A stretch of DNA of 64,000 bases. It comes from Halalkalibacter suaedae. Lineage in GTDB: Bacteria; Bacillota; Bacilli; Bacillales; Bacillaceae_D. The stretch is from positions 186,001-250,000 of the forward strand of contig NZ_JAGKSQ010000005.1 of NCBI RefSeq assembly GCF_017939705.1. Reading direction: 5' to 3'. How positions within the stretch are numbered: position 1 is the stretch's first letter; every line of letters begins with the position of its first letter. Positions 45,458 to 56,190 of this stretch are shown here, in pieces. The notes beneath the pieces were generated by a model. That model was not told the origin of the DNA and did no database searches. It saw only the letters and a list, made by a program, of their open reading frames with translations. Position numbers and translations under genes: made by a program.

Positions 45458-46768
45458 TTACCCCTCCATTAACAATAATTGTGGATCATTTAACAGTCGT
45501 TTAATATGATTTAAAGCATTCTGAGCTGTTACGCCATCAATTAGGCGGTGATCATAACTGATCGAAAGAGCAAGAACTGGTGCAGCGACAATTTCTCCAT
45601 CTTTGACAACAGGCTTCTCTTCAATACGACCAATACCTAAAATAGCTACTTCTGGATGGTTAATGACTGGTGTGAACCAAAGCCCACGAGCAGAACCAAC
45701 ATTCGAAATTGTTGCTGATCCACCTTTCATTTCTGCACCACTAAGTTTAGCATCACGAGCTTTTGCTGCCAACTCATTAATTTCATCAGCAAGAGCAAAA
45801 ATAGACTTACGATCAGCATCCTTAATAACTGGTACAAATAAACCGTGCTCTGTGTCAGCAGCAATACCAATATTAAAGTATTTCTTATAAACAATTTCCT
45901 CATTTGCATCGTCAATTGATGCATTTAATGTAGGGTACTTACGTAAAGCTGCAGTCAATGCTTTAACAACATAAGGTAAGTAAGTAAGCTTCGTGCCTTG
46001 GTCTGCTGCAATCGCCTTGTATTGTTTACGATGTGCAACAAGTGCAGAAACCTCAACTTCATCCATATGTGTAACATGTGGTGCAGTATGCTTCGAATTT
46101 ACCATTGCTTTAGCAATAGCCTTACGAACACCTTTTAGAGGTACGCGTTCTTCTAATTCACCAGCAGGAATCGCAACTGGCTCTGATTTTGCTTTCGATG
46201 CTGCAGCTGGTGCTTCGTTAGCTTCAGCAGATGTTTCGTTTTGCACTGAAGTCTCGGCTTTTGCACCACCATTTAAGAATGCATCAACATCTTCCTTTAC
46301 AACGCGACCATTCTTGCCAGTACCACTTACTTTAGAAAGGGTAACACCTTTTTCACGTGCATATTTTCTTACTGAAGGCATTGCAATCACTCTTGTATGC
46401 TCATCAGCTTCTTCGTCGTTTACAGTTGGTCCTGGTGATCCAGTAGAGTCATTTGCTGGAGCTGTTTTTTCTTCAGCTTTTTCTTCTGTTTTTTCTGGAG
46501 CTGGAGCACTTTCTTCAGCTGGGTTCGCATCTCCTGCATCAATAAGTAACAGAACATCACCAACAACACTTACTGTTCCTTCTTCTACCTTGACTTCTAA
46601 GACCTTACCATCAACAGGTGATGGAATTTCTACTACTGCTTTATCATTTTGAACTTCCATGATGATATCATCTTCTTTGATTTCATCACCTGGTTTAACG
46701 AACCATTTTACAATTTCACCTTCGTGTATGCCTTCACCGATATCCGGCAACTTGAACTCATATGCCAC
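45458..46768 (-). CDS. pdhC: Dihydrolipoamide acetyltransferase (pyruvate dehydrogenase E2)
   Basis: About 436 residues: one lipoyl domain (1-77, lipoyl Lys43 in [10 protein letters not shown]), an Ala/Glu/Pro linker, a peripheral-subunit-binding domain (about 120-157, with [14 protein letters not shown]), a second linker and the catalytic domain with SYDHRLIDG near the C-terminus. It forms the complex core and transfers acetyl to CoA. The start is GTG at 46768, 8 nt after AAAGGAGG, giving the conserved [12 protein letters not shown]; a longer opening nine codons earlier is rejected. Some Bacillus E2s differ in number of lipoyl domains; there is one here. Confidence 0.97.
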   Translation of the reverse strand: MAYEFKLPDIGEGIHEGEIVKWFVKPGDEIKEDDIIMEVQNDKAVVEIPSPVDGKVLEVKVEEGTVSVVGDVLLLIDAGDANPAEESAPAPEKTEEKAEEKTAPANDSTGSPGPTVNDEEADEHTRVIAMPSVRKYAREKGVTLSKVSGTGKNGRVVKEDVDAFLNGGAKAETSVQNETSAEANEAPAAASKAKSEPVAIPAGELEERVPLKGVRKAIAKAMVNSKHTAPHVTHMDEVEVSALVAHRKQYKAIAADQGTKLTYLPYVVKALTAALRKYPTLNASIDDANEEIVYKKYFNIGIAADTEHGLFVPVIKDADRKSIFALADEINELAAKARDAKLSGAEMKGGSATISNVGSARGLWFTPVINHPEVAILGIGRIEEKPVVKDGEIVAAPVLALSISYDHRLIDGVTAQNALNHIKRLLNDPQLLLMEG

Positions 46769-46842
46769 TTGGAGTGCCTCCTTTTTTCTATCCAATTAGG
46801 TAAAAAGGAAAGACGTTCATCTTCCCTTTTTGTGCTTGTCTA

Positions 46843-47820
46843 TTAGAAGTTAATTACTTTCTTAGCTGTTTCTACGATTCCTTTGTAATCAGGTAACCAA
46901 ACATCTTCTGCTGCTGCAAATGGGAACACCGTATCAGGTGCAGCTACTCTTAGTACTGGTGCTTCAAGGCTTAAGATCGCACGTTCTGTAATTTCAGCAA
47001 CAACATTTGCAGCGATACCTGCTTGCTTTTGAGCTTCTTGTACAACAATAGCACGGTTAGTCTTCTCAACAGATGCAATAATTGTGTCAATATCAATTGG
47101 GCTAATCGTCATAAGATCGATTACTTCAACATCAATTCCTTCTTTTTCTAACTCTTCTGCTGCTTTAAGAGAAGAGTGTACCATTGCTCCGTATGTAACA
47201 ATAGTTAAGTCTTTTCCTTCACGCTTAATATCAGCTTTACCTAATGGAATTGTGTACTCCTCTTCAGGCACCTCACCTCGGAAAGAACGATAAAGTTTCA
47301 TGTGCTCTAGGTAGACAACTGGATCGTTATCACGAATAGCAGAGATTAAAAGACCTTTTGCATCATAAGGAGTTGAAGGAATAACAACCTTCAAACCAGG
47401 AGTTTGGGCAACAAGTCCTTCTAAACTATCAGCGTGCATCTCTGGTGTCTTAACACCGCCTCCAAATGGAGAACGAATAGTTACTGGTGAAGTTAGCTTT
47501 CCGCCTGTACGGTATCTCATTCGGTTCATTTGACCAGCAATTGAATCGAAGACTTCAAAGATAAATCCAAAGAACTGTAATTCCATAACTGGACGGAAGC
47601 CAGTCAATCCAAGTCCAATTGCAAGTCCACCAATTCCAGACTCAGCAAGTGGTGTATCAAATACTCTTTCTTCTCCAAATTCTTTTTGAAGGCCTTCAGT
47701 TGCACGGAATACACCGCCGTTTTGACCAACGTCTTCACCAAACACAAGTACATCTTCATTATTTTTTAGCTCATTACGCATCGCGTCCGTAATGGCTTGA
47801 ATCATCGTCATTTGTGCCAT
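46843..47820 (-). CDS. pdhB: Pyruvate dehydrogenase E1 component beta subunit
   Basis: A 325-residue protein beginning [18 protein letters not shown], with [33 protein letters not shown] and [16 protein letters not shown], hallmarks of E1-beta. With PdhA it decarboxylates pyruvate using thiamine diphosphate and passes the hydroxyethyl group to E2. The ATG at 47820 has AAAGGAG 12 nt upstream, inside the end of pdhA; the genes are 3 bp apart. Confidence 0.97.
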   Translation of the reverse strand: MAQMTMIQAITDAMRNELKNNEDVLVFGEDVGQNGGVFRATEGLQKEFGEERVFDTPLAESGIGGLAIGLGLTGFRPVMELQFFGFIFEVFDSIAGQMNRMRYRTGGKLTSPVTIRSPFGGGVKTPEMHADSLEGLVAQTPGLKVVIPSTPYDAKGLLISAIRDNDPVVYLEHMKLYRSFRGEVPEEEYTIPLGKADIKREGKDLTIVTYGAMVHSSLKAAEELEKEGIDVEVIDLMTISPIDIDTIIASVEKTNRAIVVQEAQKQAGIAANVVAEITERAILSLEAPVLRVAAPDTVFPFAAAEDVWLPDYKGIVETAKKVINF

Positions 47821-47823
47821 TGA

Positions 47824-48909
<1,086 letters not shown>

Positions 48910-49043
48910 TTACCTTCACCTCTTCCTTATAATAAAAAAAACTCATATTAACACTAGGTTTTAAACAAACTTTGACAATTCTCTACCATAGAATGCCCAA
49001 ACTGTTCACATCCATAACCAAATGTGAAACAACTTTTTGAAAT

Positions 49044-49071
49044 ATGATATTTATATAATTAGAATTGTCAA
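49044..49071 (-). promoter_or_regulatory. Predicted proximal sigma-A promoter of pdhA
   Basis: In the minus direction TTGACA and TATCAT are separated by 16 bp. It lies about 135 bp before the pdhA start; the -35 is a perfect match. Confidence 0.5.
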
Positions 49072-49136
49072 TGATCCATCCATTCTGTATTAGTTAGATC
49101 AATGGCATAGTAATACAACATTTGCTTACGAAAATA

Positions 49137-49166
49137 AGTCTACCTTAGATCAAACAATTTCGTCAA
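49137..49166 (-). promoter_or_regulatory. Predicted distal sigma-A promoter of pdhA
   Basis: In the minus direction TTGACG and TAGACT are separated by 18 bp, about 230 bp before pdhA. The rest of the 48910-49282 spacer shows no ORF with an SD and no clear catabolite-control (cre) box by eye. Confidence 0.5.
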
Positions 49167-49282
49167 TCCTTTTGTATTCTTGTTTTACCCGAGACCATAT
49201 TGGAAATTATTCTCAAAGGAAAATATCTGTGTTATATATCAATATATTTATTTATAATACAGTTTGTTGATGAAAATAAAAA

Positions 49283-49318
49283 AAACAGCCCTTAACATTA
49301 GTCATAACTAATGTTAAG
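49283..49318 (-). terminator. Terminator overlapping the end of ykyA
   Basis: CTTAACATTAG/CTAATGTTAAG arms (11 bp) with a 6-nt loop are followed in the minus direction by GGGCTGTTTTTTTT. The first arm is in the last codons of ykyA. Confidence 0.9.
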
Positions 49319-49948
49319 TTCAGCTGCTTCATAAAATTTTCTTTTGTTTTCATTGTATGAGTCAGTGGCTGTATTGAATGCTTCCTTATGTTCTTCGACA
49401 ACTTCATACTGTTCATTCACACTTTGAACTTGGGTTTGAAGCTCCTCCATTACAAGATCTTCACTTTTTAACTGAGTAAAAAGCTTCTGATCTCGATTGG
49501 CCGCTTCATTGTATGAATTATATAGTAACTGATATTGCTCATATCTTTCCTCCATTGTTGCTTGAAGTTCTTCTAGACTCGACAGAAGTTCTTCGTCTTC
49601 AAACTGTTCATTATACTCTTCAATTTTACTAAACTCCTCATAACTAGCTTCAATACTTGCCTTTTCTGTTTCAAGCATCTGTTTACGTGAATCTATAGAA
49701 TTAAGAGCCTCATCAGCCAACGATTGAATTTTTTCAATCTCACTAGTACCAATAGCTATAATTTCTTCAAAGAGTTCGTTCTCCCTCATCTCTGCATTCT
49801 GCAAAGGTTGTTGCTGCTCTTCAAACGGTTGCTCTAACTCAACAGCTGCTTCTAAATGTTGATAAACATCTTCAGCAGCATTATTACCACAAGCTGCCAG
49901 TAAAAAAATTAGCATGATACCCATAGTACTCCATTTAATATATTTCAA
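49298..49948 (-). CDS. ykyA: YkyA family lipoprotein
   Basis: A 216-residue lipoprotein with a signal peptide ending LLAAC (Cys20). The mature protein is almost wholly alpha-helical and acidic, forming coiled coils (for example about 80-180, with LEELQATMEERYEQYQLLY), as in the YkyA putative cell-wall-binding family. It starts with TTG at 49948, after GAGGGGGAAG. It lies directly upstream of pdhA, as in B. subtilis, but with its own terminator. Function unknown. Confidence 0.88.
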   Translation of the reverse strand: MKYIKWSTMGIMLIFLLAACGNNAAEDVYQHLEAAVELEQPFEEQQQPLQNAEMRENELFEEIIAIGTSEIEKIQSLADEALNSIDSRKQMLETEKASIEASYEEFSKIEEYNEQFEDEELLSSLEELQATMEERYEQYQLLYNSYNEAANRDQKLFTQLKSEDLVMEELQTQVQSVNEQYEVVEEHKEAFNTATDSYNENKRKFYEAAELNISYD

Positions 49949-50101
49949 GAATCTTCCCCCTCAACACTTTTTTTCCTAACATTAACAATACACATCTTTC
50001 TAAGCCCTGTAAATGATGCTAGTATATGAATTCATCTACCCGTTTATGAGCCTGTCCGAACATAATCATTAGAAAAATCTTCAAATATAGGCATTCATCC
50101 A

Positions 50102-50129
50102 ACCATACACGATTGTTATGCATATGGTA
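50102..50129 (+). promoter_or_regulatory. Predicted sigma-K promoter of the YjcZ-family gene
   Basis: CATATGGTA (50121-50129) matches the sigma-K -10 consensus CATANNNTA exactly, with AC (50102-50103) 17 bp upstream as the -35 element. A 5-bp hairpin (CCGCA/TGCGG) lies in the presumed 5' untranslated region. Confidence 0.5.
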
Positions 50130-50181
50130 ATTAGTGAACCGCAGGTAATGCGGTGCTATGAATTTAAAGGAGGAATGTAAA

Positions 50182-50370
50182 ATGTACGGATACGGATATG
50201 GATATGGTGCAGGTGTAGGAACTGGTTGTTACGATCCTTGCGGATATGGATATGGTGCTCCAGTAGCTCCAGTAGCAGCTCCAGTAGCAGGTGCTGGAAG
50301 AGGATTTGCGTTAATCGTTGTCCTTTTCATCCTTTTAATTATCGTTGGTGCTTCTCGCTTTGGAGTATAA
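50182..50370 (+). CDS. YjcZ family sporulation protein
   Basis: A 62-residue protein with a Gly/Tyr-rich N-terminus ([12 protein letters not shown]), a [10 protein letters not shown] segment, Ala/Pro/Val repeats, and a C-terminal membrane helix [16 protein letters not shown], the signature of the YjcZ/YjcZ-like sporulation family. Several small spore or coat proteins belong here. The ATG at 50182 follows AAAGGAGG; an ATG-like opening 8 codons upstream is rejected. A sigma-K-like promoter and a strong terminator frame it as a single-gene unit. No such gene is at this place in B. subtilis as far as I recall. Confidence 0.88.
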   Translation: MYGYGYGYGAGVGTGCYDPCGYGYGAPVAPVAAPVAGAGRGFALIVVLFILLIIVGASRFGV

Positions 50371-50393
50371 TTAAAATCAAGTTCATCTTAACG

Positions 50394-50430
50394 AAAAAGA
50401 CAGTGATGGAAAATCCTCACTGTCTTTTTT
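50394..50430 (+). terminator. Terminator after the YjcZ gene
   Basis: AAAAGACAGTGA/TCACTGTCTTTT arms with a 10-nt loop, ending in TTTTTT. Confidence 0.92.
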
Positions 50431-50522
50431 CTCATATCTAAGAACATACTAAAAACAAAATTACTTGATCTTTTACCTTTTTATTTTTAAAGTTATCTTA
50501 TGTGCAAAGGAGTGATACATAA

Positions 50523-51071
50523 ATGTTAACAATGCAGGATGTCGTACGAGAAGGTAATCCTATCTTAAGAGAAGTTGCAAAAGAAGTACCATTACCAGCT
50601 AGCAATGAGGATAAAGAAACACTACAAAAAATGCTCGATTTTGTTATCAATAGCCAGGATCCAGATAAAGCAGAAAAATATAATTTAAGGCCAGGTGTAG
50701 GAATTGCCGCTCCGCAAATTGGCATTTCAAAACGTATGTTTGCTGTACATGTTACAGATGATCAAGACCGATTATACAGTATGGGCCTTTTCAATCCGAA
50801 AGTGATCAGTCACTCTGTTGAAGAAAACCATTTAGAAGGTGGTGAAGGCTGCCTGTCTGTAGATCGAGATATACCAGGGTTAGTACCTCGATATTCAAGA
50901 ATTACAATTAAAGGTACAAACTTAGATGGTGAAGAAGTAACACTTCGACTGAAAGGCCTCGTCGCAATCGTTTTTCAACATGAACTTGATCACCTTAATG
51001 GGATTATGTTTTATGACAGAATTGAAAATTTCACCGACAAACTCAAAAGACCACTCCCTAACGGTCAATAA
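50523..51071 (+). CDS. def: Peptide deformylase
   Basis: A 182-residue metallohydrolase with motif 1 [10 protein letters not shown] (58-67), motif 2 EGCLSV (Cys110) and motif 3 QHELDHLNG (His153, Glu154, His157). It removes the N-formyl group from nascent proteins. The longer type 2 form is typical of Firmicutes (YkrB/DefB). The ATG at 50523 follows AAAGGAGTGA. It lies between ykyA and rnjA as in B. subtilis. Confidence 0.96.
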   Translation: MLTMQDVVREGNPILREVAKEVPLPASNEDKETLQKMLDFVINSQDPDKAEKYNLRPGVGIAAPQIGISKRMFAVHVTDDQDRLYSMGLFNPKVISHSVEENHLEGGEGCLSVDRDIPGLVPRYSRITIKGTNLDGEEVTLRLKGLVAIVFQHELDHLNGIMFYDRIENFTDKLKRPLPNGQ

Positions 51072-51082
51072 TACCCCACTGT

Positions 51083-51126
51083 TAGGAGGATGTGCGTTCA
51101 ACACTAGCACCCCTCCTACCTTTTTT
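51083..51126 (+). terminator. Terminator after def
   Basis: TAGGAGG/CCTCCTA arms with an inner GTGC/GCAC helix, followed by CCTTTTTT. Confidence 0.85.
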
Positions 51127-51332
51127 AGAACTTGATCTCCACTTCTCCTTACTCTTTTTACTTCCTCATAATCAATTCTTTTATTAACGAAAGCACTATT
51201 CTCCTCTCTTTTAAATCATTTCTACCATTTATTACCTCGAACGGACAGAGACGATCCAACACATACTAAGGACATCAAATCCTTACAAACTGGACATCGT
51301 TTGCTAAAAAACCCATCGAGAGGAGAGATAGT

Positions 51333-51410
51333 ATGCTACGTAAACTTAGAAGAAAAATCGTTAAAGGATGCAAGAATCTTTTACCTAAAAACCGCTTAAT
51401 AGAGGTATAA
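51333..51410 (+). CDS. Candidate 25-residue cationic peptide gene
   Basis: An ATG at 51333 with a clear SD (GAGAGGAGAG, 7 nt away) opens a 25-codon frame ending in TAA at 51410. The product begins MLRKLRRKIVKGCKNLLP and has nine Lys/Arg residues, only one acidic residue, and a single cysteine; the first 18 residues could form an amphipathic helix. The frame is too short for family recognition. It lies between the def terminator and the rpoY promoter, so it would be a separate unit. The good ribosome site is the main support. Confidence 0.45.
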   Translation: MLRKLRRKIVKGCKNLLPKNRLIEV

Positions 51411-51488
51411 ATACCTGATAAAAGACTAAACTTTACGGCTATAGCTTCATTATTTAGTTATTATCCATTAGATAAAAAAAAGAAAAAC

Positions 51489-51517
51489 ATGAAATCATAT
51501 GATAATTACTTTATAAT
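51489..51517 (+). promoter_or_regulatory. Predicted sigma-A promoter of rpoY-rnjA
   Basis: ATGAAA (51489-51494) and a perfect TATAAT (51512-51517) are separated by 17 bp, 35 bp before the rpoY start. Confidence 0.6.
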
Positions 51518-51551
51518 GAAAATATAACCAATAGTAAGGAGAGGTAGAATT

Positions 51552-51761
51552 ATGATTTTTAAAGTTTATTACCAAAAGAAATTTAACCAGGTTCCTGTAC
51601 GTGAATTTACAGAAACGATATTTGTAGAAGGTGAAAGCGAAGCCGACGTGAGGTTAAAGCTTGTTCCTCGTAAATATAATATTGAATTTATTACACCACT
51701 CTCTGGAGCATACCTAGAATATGAACAGCAAAGCGAAGATTTCAAAGTGGAGACAATATAA
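51552..51761 (+). CDS. rpoY: RNA polymerase epsilon subunit (YkzG)
   Basis: A 69-residue protein starting [20 protein letters not shown], with [13 protein letters not shown] and [17 protein letters not shown], matching the epsilon subunit of Firmicutes RNA polymerase (DUF1447). It binds the polymerase near the DNA channel and resembles phage Gp2. The ATG at 51552 has AAGGAGAGG. It is 3 bp from rnjA, the standard pair. Confidence 0.95.
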   Translation: MIFKVYYQKKFNQVPVREFTETIFVEGESEADVRLKLVPRKYNIEFITPLSGAYLEYEQQSEDFKVETI

Positions 51762-51764
51762 TTT

Positions 51765-53432
51765 ATGAAACAAGTTAAAAATAATCAAACAGCTGTATTT
51801 GCCTTAGGCGGTCTTGGTGAAATCGGAAAAAATACGTATGCTGTTCAATTTCAAGATGAAATTATTTTAATCGATGCCGGAATAAAGTTTCCAGAGGACG
51901 AGCTTCTTGGTATTGATTATGTGATACCTGATTACACGTATTTAGTGAAAAATGAAGATAAAATTAAAGGGCTTTTTATTACCCATGGTCACGAAGATCA
52001 CATTGGTGGTATCCCTTATTTACTTAGAGCGGTCAATATTCCTATTTACGGAGGCAAGTTAGCACTTGGATTATTAAAAGGTAAGCTTGAGGAACATGGC
52101 TTATTACGCTCAACTAAGCTAATTGAAATACATGAAGATCAAATTGTTAAATTCACTAAAACATCTGTTTCATTTTTCAGGACGACACATAGTATCCCAG
52201 ATTCGTACGGAATTGTTGTTAAGACCCCTCCTGGGAACGTCGTTCATACAGGTGATTTCAAATTTGACTTTACGCCAGTTGGAGAACCTGCTAATTTAAC
52301 GAAAATGGCAAAAATTGGTGAAGAGGGAGTTCTTTGCCTTCTATCAGATAGTACAAACAGTGAAATACCTGAATTTACCATGTCCGAAAGAAAAGTCGGA
52401 GAAAGCATCGATACAATTTTCCGTAAAGTTGAAGGGCGAATAATTTTTGCTACATTTGCTTCCAATATCCATCGTTTACAACAAGTTGTTGAATCGGCTG
52501 TTCAACATGGTCGCAAGGTTGCTGTTTTCGGTAGAAGTATGGAGTCTGCTCTTACAATTGGACAAGAGCTTGGATATATAAGCGCACCAAAGAATACGTT
52601 TATTGAACCATCTCAATTAAATAAATTGCCGGATAATCAAGTAACGATTCTTTGTACAGGAAGTCAAGGTGAGCCAATGGCAGCTCTTTCTCGGATTGCT
52701 AATGGTACACACCGACAAATTCAGATCATACCGGGCGATACAGTTGTATTTTCTTCATCACCTATTCCAGGAAATACACTAAGTGTAAGCAAAACAATTA
52801 ACCAACTGTACCGAGCTGGTGCTGATGTTATCCACGGTTCTTTAAATGACATTCATACATCAGGTCATGGTGGCCAAGAGGAACAGAAATTAATGTTACG
52901 ATTAATGAAGCCTCAATATTTCATGCCAATTCATGGTGAGTATCGTATGCTTAAAATGCATATTAAGCTTGCAAAGGATTGTGGTGTTGATGAAAAGAAC
53001 AGCTTTATCATGGACAATGGTGACGTATTGGCACTCCATCCAGATGAAGCTGGTGTTGTTGGAAAGATACCATCCGGTTCTATTTATGTTGATGGGAACG
53101 GTATTGGAGATATCGGAAATATCGTTCTAAGAGACCGTCGAATTCTTTCAGAGGAAGGACTCGTCGTTGTGGTAGTCAGCTTAAATATGAAGGAATTCAA
53201 GGTAACTGCGGGACCTGACTTGATTTCGAGAGGCTTCGTTTACATGCGAGAGTCGAGTGACTTAATCCATGAAGCACAAAAATTATTGTCAAATCATCTC
53301 AATGAAGTGATGGAACGTAAAACGTCACAATGGTCTGAAATTAAAAATGAGATCACCGATTTGCTTGGTCCTTTTCTTTATGAACGCACGAAGCGTAAAC
53401 CAATGATCTTACCAATTATTATGGAAGTATAA
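51765..53432 (+). CDS. rnjA: Ribonuclease J1
   Basis: A 555-residue metallo-beta-lactamase/beta-CASP nuclease. The zinc motif is HGHEDH (His74, His76, Asp78, His79), with [26 protein letters not shown] and the beta-CASP block [19 protein letters not shown]. The C-terminal domain ends MILPIIMEV. It acts as 5'-3' exonuclease and endonuclease in mRNA decay and rRNA processing. The ribosome site before 51765 is weak, so translation is probably coupled to rpoY. Confidence 0.98.
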   Translation: MKQVKNNQTAVFALGGLGEIGKNTYAVQFQDEIILIDAGIKFPEDELLGIDYVIPDYTYLVKNEDKIKGLFITHGHEDHIGGIPYLLRAVNIPIYGGKLALGLLKGKLEEHGLLRSTKLIEIHEDQIVKFTKTSVSFFRTTHSIPDSYGIVVKTPPGNVVHTGDFKFDFTPVGEPANLTKMAKIGEEGVLCLLSDSTNSEIPEFTMSERKVGESIDTIFRKVEGRIIFATFASNIHRLQQVVESAVQHGRKVAVFGRSMESALTIGQELGYISAPKNTFIEPSQLNKLPDNQVTILCTGSQGEPMAALSRIANGTHRQIQIIPGDTVVFSSSPIPGNTLSVSKTINQLYRAGADVIHGSLNDIHTSGHGGQEEQKLMLRLMKPQYFMPIHGEYRMLKMHIKLAKDCGVDEKNSFIMDNGDVLALHPDEAGVVGKIPSGSIYVDGNGIGDIGNIVLRDRRILSEEGLVVVVVSLNMKEFKVTAGPDLISRGFVYMRESSDLIHEAQKLLSNHLNEVMERKTSQWSEIKNEITDLLGPFLYERTKRKPMILPIIMEV

Positions 53433-53438
53433 ATAAGT

Positions 53439-53487
53439 AGGGGAAATGTTAATGGTTAAATTAGACCTATAATGTTTCCCCTTTTTG
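53439..53487. terminator. Terminator after rnjA
   Basis: AGGGGAAA/TTTCCCCT arms across a loop of about 28 nt, followed by TTTTG on the plus strand; A/T-rich on the other side towards the amidase gene. Confidence 0.75.
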
Positions 53488-53493
53488 TTAATT

Positions 53494-54720
53494 TTAATTA
53501 AATAATCTTCTCCATGTCTGTGGTCCAACAATACCATCTACCGAAATTCCTTCTCTTCTCTGAAAGTTTCTAACGGCTCGCTCAGTCATCGGTCCGTAAA
53601 GACCATCTGTTGTGACATTCAATGCTCGTTGAACTCTCTTAACGTCATTTCCTTGTAGATAAGGTGTTTGCACGGAAAGCAAACGTTGGTATCCGGTTGA
53701 TGTATTAATTCGATCTAACGCTCTCCACGTCTGGGGACCAACAATACCATCAATCGTTAAGTCTTCTTCACGTTGAAATCTCCTTACACTCTCTTCCGTT
53801 TCTGGACCATATACACCGTCAACAACTGCACCCGTTTTTTCTTGAACAATCTGAACATCTTCTCCCCGCATCATTGGCCGGATAAAACGTAACAATCGTC
53901 TTGACTCACTTTGGTACATCTCTTCTTTGTCATCTGCTTCATCAGTTGGGGATCCATGCTCTCTCTGATCACCACTCCCTTCAAAATCTCTTAAATTCTC
54001 ACGGGTTTCTGGACCAACGATTCCATCAACAGTGATTGATGCAGCACGTTGAAATCGCATAACTGCATCCGTTGTTTGTGATCCATAAATACCATCAATT
54101 GGTCCTGGATGAAAGTTTAACTCATCAAGTCTCTCCTGTAATGCTCTAACGTCATCTCCTTGATCACCTCGTGATAAAACTGTTCTTTGTCTTGCTCCTG
54201 CTACATATGTCGGTCTTGGAGAAGGACGACCTGGCATGCTGGTTCCTTCCTCACTTAACCAATTTCTGAATGTTTGCATATTAATTGACGGACAAGGCTT
54301 CCACTCATATCCTGGAAACTCCATATGTCCCCATACATTATCTATAGGAATATTCAGTTCACTCATTAAACTCCGTGTCAAATCTAGGGTGGCTTGCCTC
54401 TGTTCTTCACCTAACGTCTGTGTCCGAAAATCACCAACCATACAAATACCTACGGCGTAACTGTTACTATTCCCGACATGATAACTTACAACTTCAACAT
54501 CGTGACATAAGCTAATACTACCATCCTTATCAACGACATAGTGGTACCCAATACCAGGCCATCCTAATTCATTTACATGGTAACGAGCAAATGCCTCAGC
54601 ACTTCCTGAAGTCGTTGCACTATGATGAATAGCTATATTTCGAATTGAACTCTTCGCTCTTCTCCGATATGATCTCGAGCTACTGGACGCTAATGAATTA
54701 CGCTTATCAATTATGTTCAT
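53494..54720 (-). CDS. N-acetylmuramoyl-L-alanine amidase with three peptidoglycan-binding repeats
   Basis: 408 residues. An Amidase_2/PGRP domain (about 27-160) has zinc ligands in IAIHHSAT, WGHMEF and KPCPS. Three PG_binding_1 repeats follow at about 178-248, 275-330 and 345-408, each ending DGIVGP. The amidase cleaves the bond between MurNAc and the stem peptide. No signal peptide is seen: the N-terminus is basic and serine-rich (SSSSRSYRRRAK). Lysis, spore-internal action or non-classical export are possible. The ATG at 54720 follows GTGAGGTGA. Confidence 0.88.
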   Translation of the reverse strand: MNIIDKRNSLASSSSRSYRRRAKSSIRNIAIHHSATTSGSAEAFARYHVNELGWPGIGYHYVVDKDGSISLCHDVEVVSYHVGNSNSYAVGICMVGDFRTQTLGEEQRQATLDLTRSLMSELNIPIDNVWGHMEFPGYEWKPCPSINMQTFRNWLSEEGTSMPGRPSPRPTYVAGARQRTVLSRGDQGDDVRALQERLDELNFHPGPIDGIYGSQTTDAVMRFQRAASITVDGIVGPETRENLRDFEGSGDQREHGSPTDEADDKEEMYQSESRRLLRFIRPMMRGEDVQIVQEKTGAVVDGVYGPETEESVRRFQREEDLTIDGIVGPQTWRALDRINTSTGYQRLLSVQTPYLQGNDVKRVQRALNVTTDGLYGPMTERAVRNFQRREGISVDGIVGPQTWRRLFN

Positions 54721-54912
54721 CTGCTATCACCTCACTATTATATATATATCAAGCTACCTAGAAAAAGGTGAAGTTTCTTTTTCAGAATTAAAAAAATCAA
54801 TAAAAATAACCTACACTCAATCATTTGAGCTTGTCGACAAATTATGCTAGCATTAATATTCATTACGTTTTCCTAACTAACAATTAGGGTATATTAAAGT
54901 GGGAGTGATTAC

Positions 54913-55752
54913 ATGGAAGATATGTTGAATTCAATGCTAGAAGGAGCGTTTTTTGTTGGTCTTCTTACAATTGTTGGGCAAATCATTATAGCAATTATTG
55001 CATTTTTAATCGCTAGATCCATTGGTAAGAAAATAATAAATAGCGGATTCAGCAAGATGCAGGTACAGAAAGAAATGAGTTCAGGACGTGTAAAAACATT
55101 AGAAAAATTGAGTATCAATGCTTTTTCTTATGTACTCATTTTCGTATTTATCACAATTATAATAAGTATTTTTGGGTTGGACGCAACAGGATTAATTGCA
55201 GGGGCTGGGGTTGTCGGTCTAGCAATCGGTTTTGGTGCACAAGGATTAGTTAGTGATGTCGTTACAGGGTTCTTTTTACTACTTGAAAAACAAATTGATG
55301 TTGAAGACTACGTTACAGCAGGTGGAGTTGACGGTATTGTTGAAGAGGTCGGATTACGTAATACTCAAATACGTGGATTCGATGGCACTCTCCATTTCAT
55401 TCCAAATAGAGGGATAAGTAATGTGAGCAATCACTCTAGAGGAAATATGAGAGCTCTTGTAGACATTGGTATCTCTTATGATGATAATATTGATGAAGCA
55501 ATTGCCATCATGCAAGCAGCATGTGACAAACTAGCACTGGAGGAAGAGGCAATTAAAGAAGGTCCTAACGTAATAGGTGTACAAGGCCTTGGAGATTCTG
55601 ATGTTGTCATTCGAATTATTGCAAAGACTGAGAACATGTCACAATGGGCTGTTGAACGTCAGTTACGCAAAACATTAAAAGAAGCACTCGATGCTAATAA
55701 TATTGAGATTCCATTTCCTCATCAAGTGTATATCGAAAAGAAAGAACAATAA
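54913..55752 (+). CDS. ykuT: MscS-family mechanosensitive channel (YkuT)
   Basis: A 279-residue protein with three membrane helices (about 12-35, 65-88 and 93-118) and the MscS pore and beta domain: [19 protein letters not shown] (pore helix) then the middle-beta [21 protein letters not shown]. It opens on membrane tension to release solutes after osmotic down-shock. The ATG at 54913 follows GGGAGTGA. Position next to ykuS supports orthology to YkuT. Confidence 0.93.
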   Translation: MEDMLNSMLEGAFFVGLLTIVGQIIIAIIAFLIARSIGKKIINSGFSKMQVQKEMSSGRVKTLEKLSINAFSYVLIFVFITIIISIFGLDATGLIAGAGVVGLAIGFGAQGLVSDVVTGFFLLLEKQIDVEDYVTAGGVDGIVEEVGLRNTQIRGFDGTLHFIPNRGISNVSNHSRGNMRALVDIGISYDDNIDEAIAIMQAACDKLALEEEAIKEGPNVIGVQGLGDSDVVIRIIAKTENMSQWAVERQLRKTLKEALDANNIEIPFPHQVYIEKKEQ

Positions 55753-55760
55753 AGAAATAA

Positions 55761-55784
55761 AGAACACGCATAATTGCGTGTTCT
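55761..55784 (+). terminator. Hairpin directly after ykuT
   Basis: A perfect 10-bp stem, AGAACACGCA and complement, with a 4-nt loop. It lacks its own T-run and is followed immediately by a second terminator. Confidence 0.7.
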
Positions 55785-55785
55785 C

Positions 55786-55833
55786 AGCCTGTCGACAAAG
55801 TCTTGCAAAAGCGAGACAGTCGACAGGCTTTTT
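55786..55833 (+). terminator. Second terminator after ykuT
   Basis: A perfect 11-bp stem (AGCCTGTCGAC and complement) with a 22-nt loop, followed by TTTTTG. Confidence 0.88.
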
Positions 55834-55849
55834 GTAATTGAAACAAATG

Positions 55850-56120
55850 GCCCTAATAAGTCGCTTCGAATTCGCTACCGGGATGGGGGCACGCACCCTC
55901 CGACGGGCGTGGAACTAACCGGTTCTGCCAGTGGATTTCAACCTGCCCTTCCCTCCTGCAGCAGTCGGCAATGTAGGCGATGCTTGTTTTCGCTGCCATG
56001 AACTTGAAAAAATTAGCCAACTAGCATTGGAGGAACACCCTTACTCCAGCACCACCAACTGAAACTAGACGGAATTACGTAGAAACGCCTTTGAGAGTCA
56101 CTTCCTCAAAGGCGTTTTGT
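55850..56120. other. GC-rich anomalous segment ending in a hairpin (56083-56117)
   Basis: From about 55850 to 56000 the base composition is clearly richer in G and C than the neighbouring genes (runs such as CCGGGATGGGGGCACGCACC). No ORF here looks like a real protein; a 75-codon plus-strand frame from about 55774 has poor composition and no SD. On the minus strand a short stretch reading MAAKTSIAYI is suggestive of protein but is not extended. At 56083-56117 AAACGCCTTTGAG/CTCAAAGGCGTTT forms a 13-bp hairpin. It could be a decayed mobile element or an ncRNA. Confidence 0.4.
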
Positions 56121-56190
56121 CTACAATCTGAGGCTGGACATTACTAAAGTGCCTGACTGAAAATCCGAACAAAGTAATCCTTTAGCGGAT

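Noticed and set aside
45993..46652. 219-codon plus-strand frame opposite pdhC
   Set aside because: It lies wholly antisense to pdhC, is low in complexity (Ser/Ala-rich) and has no SD; a typical shadow of an Ala/Glu-rich gene.
55774..56001. 75-codon plus-strand frame downstream of ykuT
   Set aside because: No SD, overlaps two terminator hairpins, and has an atypical composition; more likely a chance frame in GC-rich DNA.
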